Shown here in pieces: positions 58,659-64,000 of a stretch of DNA of 64,000 bases (within the stretch, counting starts at the first letter, position 1; the number at the start of each line of letters is the position of its first letter). The notes under the pieces were generated by a model. The model made no database searches. It had not been told where the DNA came from and saw nothing but the letters and a program-made list of their open reading frames with translations. The DNA comes from Pluralibacter sp. UBA7423. GTDB taxonomy: Bacteria; Pseudomonadota; Gammaproteobacteria; Enterobacterales; Enterobacteriaceae. Made by a program: the position numbers and the translations under genes. The stretch is taken from contig DKMD01000019.1 in assembly GCA_002470465.1 (NCBI GenBank), positions 194,828 through 258,827 on the forward strand. Reading direction: 5' to 3'.

Positions 58659-60043
58659 TTCAGCAGGTTCTCCAGAAAGCGCGGTTCATCCTCAAGGCAG
58701 CGCAGGTCGAGCCACAGGCGCCCGTCATAAATGCGCCCGAGGACGGGAAGCGCCAGGCGACGCCAGCGTTCGGCAAGCGATTCAAGCGACGCACCGCGCC
58801 CGTCATTGGGGGTAAACGTCAGGGCGTGAGAAGGCAAACGATCGACCGGCAGCGAGCCGCTGCCAATCTGCGACAGGCAAGGCTCCAGCCGCACGGTAAA
58901 GTCGGGAAGCTGCGCCTGAAGCGGCGGCAGCAGGCGTTCGCCCAGCTCACGAATGTCGTTTTCAGCACGCGTCAGTAAGCGCAGCGTTGGCAGCGCCTGA
59001 GCAAGTTTTTCCGGGTGCAGATAGAGGCGCAGCGTGGCCTCCAGCGCCGCCAGGGTCATTTTATCGGCCCGCAGCGCACGCTTGAGCGGGTGGGATTGCA
59101 GCTTCGCAATGAGCTCCCGTTTGCCGACGATGATCCCCGCCTGCGGGCCGCCGAGCAGCTTGTCACCGGAGAAGCTCACCAGGCTCACGCCGCTGGCGAT
59201 AAGCTCCTGCGGCATGGGCTCTTTCGGCAGGCCGTACTGGCTTAAATCTACCAGTGAACCGCTGCCCAAATCGGCCACCACGGGAATGCCGTGCTCGTCG
59301 CCGATGGCCGCCAGCTCCGCTTCGTCCACCGCTTTGGTGAAACCTTCGACGCTGTAGTTGCTGGTATGGACCTTCATCAGCAGCGCGGTGCTTTCATTAA
59401 TGGCTACGCGGTAGTCCCGCGCGTGGGTGCGGTTGGTGGTGCCGACTTCATGCAGCACGCAGCCCGCCTGGCGCATCACATCGGGGATGCGGAACGCGCC
59501 GCCGATTTCCACCAGCTCACCGCGCGAAACCACCACTTCTTTGCCGCCCGCGGTTGCCGCCAGCATCAGCAGCACCGCCGCAGCGTTGTTATTGACGATA
59601 CAGGCGTCTTCCGCGCCCGTCAGGCGGCAGAGCAGCTCCGCCAGCGCGCTGTCGCGATGCCCGCGCCCTGCGCCATCCAGCGAATATTCCAGCGTCACCG
59701 GAGAACGCATCACCTGGGCGACGGCCTCGACGGCGGCCTCAGCCTGAAGCGCACGCCCGAGATTGGTGTGCAAAACGGTGCCAGTGAGGTTAAACACCGG
59801 ACGCAGCGGGGTTTGTGCATCAGCGGCCAGCCGCAAGGCGGCGGCCTGCGGCCAGTTCTGACACCAGTCCGGCAGCGTACCGTTTTCGCGAATAGCCGCG
59901 CGGGCCTCGTCCTGCATCTGACGCAGCACGGCCACGACCTGGCTGTGCCCGGCCTGTTCGACCAGCACGGTAAAAGAAGGATCGCGCAGCAGGCGATCGG
60001 TGGCTGGAATCTGACTGAAGAGCGAAGGATTTTCAGTGTTCAT
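58655..60043 (-). CDS. selA: L-seryl-tRNA(Sec) selenium transferase SelA
   Basis: 462 aa. PLP enzyme converting Ser-tRNA(Sec) to Sec-tRNA(Sec). The PLP lysine is Lys295 in [14 protein letters not shown], the numbering known for E. coli. N-terminal helical domain for tRNA binding is present. First gene of selAB. Confidence 0.97.
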   Translation of the reverse strand: MNTENPSLFSQIPATDRLLRDPSFTVLVEQAGHSQVVAVLRQMQDEARAAIRENGTLPDWCQNWPQAAALRLAADAQTPLRPVFNLTGTVLHTNLGRALQAEAAVEAVAQVMRSPVTLEYSLDGAGRGHRDSALAELLCRLTGAEDACIVNNNAAAVLLMLAATAGGKEVVVSRGELVEIGGAFRIPDVMRQAGCVLHEVGTTNRTHARDYRVAINESTALLMKVHTSNYSVEGFTKAVDEAELAAIGDEHGIPVVADLGSGSLVDLSQYGLPKEPMPQELIASGVSLVSFSGDKLLGGPQAGIIVGKRELIAKLQSHPLKRALRADKMTLAALEATLRLYLHPEKLAQALPTLRLLTRAENDIRELGERLLPPLQAQLPDFTVRLEPCLSQIGSGSLPVDRLPSHALTFTPNDGRGASLESLAERWRRLALPVLGRIYDGRLWLDLRCLEDEPRFLENLLK

Positions 60044-60188
60044 GAGTAAGCCTGTTGTCTGCCGCCTCCCGACGGGAGAGGGGCTTTTGGCTTAATCATA
60101 TTGATGAATGCTGCGCCTCTCAATGCGCTGGCGCGGGGTTTTGGTGAAAAGGTGAGGCTCCTGGACAGATGAATGGGAGAATAAAACC

Positions 60189-60494
60189 TCAGTTCTGACC
60201 ATACTGTCCGGCTACTTTCCGGGAGGTATGGAGCACACGCAGGATGCGCACACGGGTATTTTCAGCCACGTACACGATGATGAACGGGAAGTGGGGCACC
60301 ACCAGTTTACGCTGCTTGTCTGAGCGTCCGGCTCTCACCCCGGCGAGCGGGTTTTCTGTCAGGATTGATGCCATGCCAGCCAGCCTCCCATCGGCGGCGA
60401 TGGCAACCACTGCGCCAGCTTCCCGGTTCAGATACAGGAAGATGTTTTCCCTGTCTTGTTGTGCGCGTTTTTCCCATTCAATCCTGATGGTCAC
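60189..60494 (-). CDS. ParE/RelE-family toxin
   Basis: 101 aa. Small basic RelE/ParE fold with IEWEKRAQQDRENIFLYL, AGRSDKQRKLVVPHFPFIIVY and the C-terminal VRILRVLHTSRK typical of the family. It overlaps the upstream antitoxin gene by 4 bp. Whether it targets gyrase (ParE) or mRNA (RelE) cannot be told from sequence, though the features lean to ParE. Confidence 0.87.
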   Translation of the reverse strand: MTIRIEWEKRAQQDRENIFLYLNREAGAVVAIAADGRLAGMASILTENPLAGVRAGRSDKQRKLVVPHFPFIIVYVAENTRVRILRVLHTSRKVAGQYGQN

Positions 60495-60778
60495 AGCGAC
60501 CCCCGCGTGGCGCGCCGCTTCAGCGCGTGCATTCGGTTTTCCATTTCATCGTTGCTGATGTACTCACCTTCACCTGCATCGTGGCGACTGAACGCCTGGG
60601 CTATCTGCTCTTCCAGCCAGCCTTCATGCTCGCTGCTTTGATAACGGCGCTCTTCGGCGGCCAGCTCCTCTGCGCGCTGACGCATGATTTCTGTCAGACT
60701 CGTCTGCTGACGCTCAGCGGCCTGCATTGCCAGACGCTTGGTTTCCTCATCGATACGGAAGTGGATGGTGCTGCTCAT
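60491..60778 (-). CDS. RelB/ParD-like antitoxin (ribbon-helix-helix type)
   Basis: 95 aa. The N-terminal SSTIHFRIDEETKRLAMQAAERQ resembles the RelB/DinJ ribbon-helix-helix. An acidic middle and basic tail (HALKRRATRG) follow for toxin wrapping. The ATG at 60776-60778 lies 8 nt after GAGG; upstream ATGs in frame are less likely. Antitoxin-first operon with the ParE/RelE toxin. Confidence 0.83.
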   Translation of the reverse strand: MSSTIHFRIDEETKRLAMQAAERQQTSLTEIMRQRAEELAAEERRYQSSEHEGWLEEQIAQAFSRHDAGEGEYISNDEMENRMHALKRRATRGSL

Positions 60779-60805
60779 TGTCATAACCTCGCGTGGTGTC
60801 AGTTG

Positions 60806-60841
60806 TGTTGTCATTATGATATTCACTCTCCATGTTGTCAT
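60806..60841. promoter_or_regulatory. Candidate operator of the ParDE-like operon
   Basis: The 9-mer TGTTGTCAT occurs twice (60806-60814 and 60833-60841), 27 bp apart, just upstream of the antitoxin. It is a plausible autorepression site. Confidence 0.4.
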
Positions 60842-61004
60842 CCGGGATTTTCGCTTCACACTCTGCCTGGCCTGTCGTTGTATGGACTACCTGCAAAACC
60901 CGCACTGGTATATCTGTGCAAATAAGGCCCCTACAATTTTGCATTCAGTATCATTATTTCCTGAAGCCGCCTCGCATTTATTTAATCTGGCAAGAATCAA
61001 AGCA

Positions 61005-61020
61005 CTGTATTTTTATTCAG
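61005..61020 (+). promoter_or_regulatory. Probable LexA (SOS) box upstream of symE
   Basis: CTGT-ATTTTTAT-TCAG against the consensus CTGT-N8-ACAG, 7 of 8 defined positions, with an AT-rich core. A perfect TATAAT at 61026-61031 follows, so LexA would cover the promoter. E. coli symE is SOS-induced. Confidence 0.6.
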
Positions 61021-61025
61021 AAAGG

Positions 61026-61031
61026 TATAAT
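61026..61031 (+). promoter_or_regulatory. -10 element of the symE promoter
   Basis: Consensus TATAAT 137 bp upstream of the symE ATG, immediately after the LexA-like box; the -35 region (61003-61008) is poor. The 389-bp gap 60779-61167 otherwise holds the antisense RNA candidate and no other gene. Confidence 0.5.
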
Positions 61032-61095
61032 GGGCACAGAGTAATTTCATACATGTAAAGAAAGGGAAATATTCAAAGGCTGAATATCAATCATT

Positions 61096-61174
61096 AAAGA
61101 ACGCGGCATGAAAGTGTTACCAGCACCTCCATGCCGCTGACCACAGACAACTATCAAGGAGTTGAATATGGCTG
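61096..61174 (-). ncRNA. SymR-like antisense RNA overlapping the symE 5' end
   Basis: On the minus strand there is TTGGCG, a 16-nt spacer and TAAGAT (61181-61186), which would start an RNA near 61174. A hairpin GCGGCATG/CATGCCGC (61103-61137) followed by GTTCTTT would end it near 61096. The predicted length is about 79 nt, close to the 77 nt of E. coli SymR, and it covers the symE ribosome site and start. Inferred, not measured. Confidence 0.5.
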
Positions 61175-61614
61175 ATACGAATCTTAAGCCAGGAACCACT
61201 CTCGCCAAAACACAATCGAAATTTTTGGCAGGTAATACAGAAAAACACGAGGCAGTACGCAAAAATAACAATTGCAGCTTGCCTAAGAAGGCAGAACCCA
61301 AAGCGTTGAGGCGTATGACGGTCAGCTACGTCAGCATTCGTCACTACGACCGCAAAACCAACAGAACGAAACGCTACACCCGAAGCGCCAGCCTGCGCCT
61401 GAACGGCACCTGGATGGAGGAAGCCGGGTTTACCACTGGCACAAAATTAGATGTTCGTGTGATGCCGGGTTGCTTGGTCATCACCACCCGCCCCGTGGAC
61501 ACGCCCCTGATGAAGGAGCTGAACAACATCAGCCAGTTGCCACAAGAAGAGCAGCAGCAGGCAATGGCATTTCTTCAGGGCGTGGCGGCCAGAGTGGCTC
61601 TTGAGACGGCGTAA
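61168..61614 (+). CDS. symE: SymE-family SOS toxin
   Basis: 148 aa. The SymE domain (residues about 52-105: VSYVSIRHYDRKTN, ASLRLNGTWMEEAGFTTG, VMPGCLVITT) has the AbrB/SpoVT-like fold. E. coli SymE is a toxic nucleoid- and RNA-affecting protein held down by SymR, LexA and Lon. The N-terminal 50 residues are basic and not conserved. AAGGAG sits 6 nt before the ATG. It stands convergent to an immunity gene. Confidence 0.88.
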   Translation: MADTNLKPGTTLAKTQSKFLAGNTEKHEAVRKNNNCSLPKKAEPKALRRMTVSYVSIRHYDRKTNRTKRYTRSASLRLNGTWMEEAGFTTGTKLDVRVMPGCLVITTRPVDTPLMKELNNISQLPQEEQQQAMAFLQGVAARVALETA

Positions 61615-61622
61615 GTGACATA

Positions 61623-61651
61623 AAAAATCCCGGCTTTTCGGGCCGGGATTT
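61623..61651. terminator. Bidirectional terminator between symE and cdiI
   Basis: AAATCCCGGC...GCCGGGATTT with A/T runs on both sides. Confidence 0.88.
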
Positions 61652-61656
61652 GTCGT

Positions 61657-62004
61657 TTAAGGTTGGTAGTCCTCGTATTCCCAAGCAAAGACACGGGAGA
61701 GTTTTTGCGCTATCGCCATCCAGTCATCGCCTTCACACTGATCGATATAATCCGTAATGGTCTTTTTGATCTCATCCAGATCGTATTTACGGACCAGAAG
61801 CGTATGACGCATCAACTCCGGTAACCAGTGGTGCTTGCAGAGCCATTCCGGGGTGCAAATACGAAGATCAAAATTGTCTGCTCCAGAGCTATCTTCTCCT
61901 CCAATACGCAATAATAACCTGAGAGAAAAACTATGCTCATCCTCCGGATAAAATTTATCCAACTCAAAATCGTCATTTGAAATACTTTTTAAAATAGCCT
62001 TCAT
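61657..62004 (-). CDS. cdiI: Immunity protein, Imm8 family (CdiI)
   Basis: 115 aa. The opening MKAILKSISNDD, the IGGEDSSGADNFDLRICTPEWL segment and a downstream helical part fit the Imm8 immunity family. It lies 9 bp after the CdiA stop on the same strand, the standard place for the cognate immunity gene of a contact-dependent inhibition system. It should neutralise the adjacent C-terminal toxin. Confidence 0.82.
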   Translation of the reverse strand: MKAILKSISNDDFELDKFYPEDEHSFSLRLLLRIGGEDSSGADNFDLRICTPEWLCKHHWLPELMRHTLLVRKYDLDEIKKTITDYIDQCEGDDWMAIAQKLSRVFAWEYEDYQP

Positions 62005-62013
62005 ATTTATTTC

Positions 62014-64000
62014 CTATTTTATATCCAGATGACCATTACCAATCTTGGTTTTATCCCCTGTCACCGGATCTATTTTGAAAGTTTCAAAATTAGCCTGAGT
62101 ACCGGTTGTTGCATATGAACTATTATCTTTTGACGCTGGAAAACGATATACACGAGCACCATCAGCACTCATCAATCCAGTTCCATCACTGGTGAGTCTT
62201 GCACCATCACCAACCCATATCTGACCCAACCGATCAGCTTCTGCTTTAGTACCGGAACCCACACCATAATTCAGTTTACCATTATCTCCCTGAACCACTG
62301 CTGCCAGTATCGGATCCTGCTTCGCAATATTATTCAGGTTCTGCTGCATTAAGTCGTCTTTCAGCTTCGGATAGGTGGCGGTATTCTCCGCACCGCTCGA
62401 AGGTTTACTTTCTGTCTGGCTACCAGTTCCCGTTCCCGGCTTAGTCGATGGCGCAGACGGCTTCACCCCCGGTGTCAGCCCCTCATCCACCGCTTTCCCT
62501 GAGCCGATACCTGCTATCCCGCCAGCAATATACATCGCACCCAGTTGATAGCTAACAGCCGCTTTTGCAGACTCTTCACTCATTCCGGTGCGCATATACG
62601 CCGACACCATGCCGTTAAACAGTTCCTGCGTCTGTTGCGCTTCCGGGCTGGTTCCGTTAAGTAATTGCTGTATCTGCTGATAACCTGCCTGGGCTTCCTT
62701 CGTATTCTGGTAGCCCAGGTTCTGATAGGTGTCCTGCTTCTCCTGCGCATCCTGACGCGCTGCACTACAGGCCATCGCACTGCCACTCATGCAAGCATCA
62801 ACCAGTGCCTTACTGGTTTCCGCATCCTTACGGTTCAGTGCATCCCGCTCCTGCTGCTCCTTCGGTGTCAGACTCTGTTTGTGGTTCAGCTCCGTCTGAC
62901 GGCTCTTCTCCGTACTGCTCAGATAATTATTCTCAACCGCATTCTTCCCAGCGCTGGTGCCTGTTGCAGCTCCAGCTGTATTCCCTGTAGTGATCCCACC
63001 AGCCATACCCGCTGAAATACTCGCCAGCGCACTAACTGTCTGCTTCTGTTCCTCAGAAAGTTTATCTACACCAGGGTAGAGCATATTAGCGATTGCGCGT
63101 GCCGCCAGCTCTCCGCCCCCTGCACCAATCGCACCTGCCGCCGCGCTATTTCCCTGAAGCGCTGCAACCGCACCACCAAGGATCGCGTGAGCGATAGCAT
63201 TGACCGCAGGGTTACCTTCTGTCGATTTCAGTAAGTGCGCCAGCTCCGGTGCCGAAGCACCCGCCAGTGCACCCGCTAAATTACCACCCGCGAGGCCCTG
63301 AAGTGCTGCCGTTGCGGCCTGGATACCGCGCTGAATGTCGCTGCCAGTGCCATACTTTTCCTGTTCCTTTTTGTATTCCGGCGTATCACGCAGTTTTGCC
63401 AGATATGCCTGCCGCTGTTCTTCCGTCGCATCCGCCGGAACAGGTCCATATTTATCCTGCGCAGCCTTCAGCGCATTCAGCTCACCCTGCGTCCGGGCGA
63501 TATCCGCCACCTGGCCGCCGATATCGCTGATCATCCCGATTTCCTTCAGGCGGTTCTGCTCTTTCTCCTTGTCGAAGATCGGGCTGATGCTGTCATTGGC
63601 ATGCTCGGTGTCGCGGCTCAGGTTCGCCACGTCCTGCTTCTGATGGTCCTTGTCGCGGATGGTGATGGTGCCATCAGCCACAGCGGCCTGAGTCGTGCCT
63701 TCGGCATGGCCGCTGTTGCCCGCCGCCGAAATCATTCCGCCCGGCATGTTGCCCTTGAACTGGTCGCCAAAACTGCCCGCGCCGCTGATGCTGATGCCGG
63801 AGTGCTCAGTTTTGAAATCCGCTTCGTTGTGGATGTCCGTGAAGCCCAGCGTCCCGGTATCGAGGCTGTTTTTATCAGCCGTCGCCGTGGATGCAATCAC
63901 TGCACCATCAAGCTGGGTGTGGTTACCAACCGTGATATCAAAGCCGCCATCTCCGGCAAACATCCCGGTTTGTTCGGCAACGGAGTCAAAGCGGCTCTTC
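62014..64000 (-). CDS. cdiA: CdiA-type filamentous haemagglutinin toxin, C-terminal part only
   Basis: About 661 codons are visible; the frame is open through the right edge, so the N-terminal secretion and stalk parts are outside. The sequence runs from the end of FHA-type repeats ([18 protein letters not shown]), through an Ala/Gly-rich pretoxin region, to the VENN motif (62926-62937). About 300 residues follow, with a Cys pair ([10 protein letters not shown]), a [13 protein letters not shown] linker and a distal domain ending GNGHLDIK. That last ~115-residue domain is probably the toxin; I do not recognise its activity. Followed by an Imm8 gene. Confidence 0.88.
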   Translation of the reverse strand, partial: KSRFDSVAEQTGMFAGDGGFDITVGNHTQLDGAVIASTATADKNSLDTGTLGFTDIHNEADFKTEHSGISISGAGSFGDQFKGNMPGGMISAAGNSGHAEGTTQAAVADGTITIRDKDHQKQDVANLSRDTEHANDSISPIFDKEKEQNRLKEIGMISDIGGQVADIARTQGELNALKAAQDKYGPVPADATEEQRQAYLAKLRDTPEYKKEQEKYGTGSDIQRGIQAATAALQGLAGGNLAGALAGASAPELAHLLKSTEGNPAVNAIAHAILGGAVAALQGNSAAAGAIGAGGGELAARAIANMLYPGVDKLSEEQKQTVSALASISAGMAGGITTGNTAGAATGTSAGKNAVENNYLSSTEKSRQTELNHKQSLTPKEQQERDALNRKDAETSKALVDACMSGSAMACSAARQDAQEKQDTYQNLGYQNTKEAQAGYQQIQQLLNGTSPEAQQTQELFNGMVSAYMRTGMSEESAKAAVSYQLGAMYIAGGIAGIGSGKAVDEGLTPGVKPSAPSTKPGTGTGSQTESKPSSGAENTATYPKLKDDLMQQNLNNIAKQDPILAAVVQGDNGKLNYGVGSGTKAEADRLGQIWVGDGARLTSDGTGLMSADGARVYRFPASKDNSSYATTGTQANFETFKIDPVTGDKTKIGNGHLDIK

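Overview
The window is chromosomal DNA from an enterobacterium, most likely Enterobacter or a close relative. Its backbone follows the Escherichia coli K-12 order around 79-81 min: bcs - dpp - tRNA-Pro - eptB - yhjX - yhjY - tag - yiaC - bisC - yiaD - ghrB - yiaF - yiaG - glySQ - ysaB - wecH - xyl - bax - malS - avtA - selBA. The sequence is GC-rich and carries Enterobacter-type REP palindromes. All calls come from reading the sequence and from recalled protein families; no database search was run. Layout. 1-7000: divergent cellulose operons, bcsRQA (minus; bcsA runs off the left edge) and bcsEFG (plus), for synthesis and phosphoethanolamine decoration of cellulose. 7000-12900: the dipeptide transporter dppABCDF with its leader. 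13300-13740: a tRNA-Pro(UGG) gene with a promoter, a terminator and an unusual 166-bp downstream repeat holding a broken copy of the tRNA 3' end. 13800-22140: eptB, yhjX, yhjY, tag, yiaC, bisC, yiaD. 22260-27450: a 2-ketogluconate cluster (LacI-type regulator, kguE, kguK, kguT, ghrB/kguD) that fills the position where E. coli has only ghrB. 27550-33460: yiaF, a 580-bp gap with a possible structured RNA, yiaG, a chromosomal ccdAB toxin-antitoxin pair, glyS, glyQ, ysaB. 33650-36100: wecH and an isochorismatase-like hydrolase with a GlxA-type regulator. 36180-44430: the xylose regulon xylBA / xylFGHR. 44580-49170: bax, malS, avtA. Accessory region 49500-56700: a glycine-rich lipoprotein paired with a TpsB outer-membrane transporter, a REP-associated transposase (RAYT) flanked by REPs, and a MarR-HlyD-DHA2 efflux cassette. 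56800-60040: selB and selA, for selenocysteine incorporation. Accessory region 60180-64000: a ParDE-like pair, a SymE toxin gene with a probable LexA box and a SymR-like antisense RNA, and the 3' end of a contact-dependent inhibition gene (cdiA) with its Imm8 immunity gene. How the parts work together: most of the backbone handles envelope polysaccharide, peptide and sugar uptake. The inserts add ketogluconate use, drug efflux, surface display and inter-bacterial or addiction toxins. At least seven REP sites dot the intergenic spaces, and the matching RAYT gene lies between two of them.
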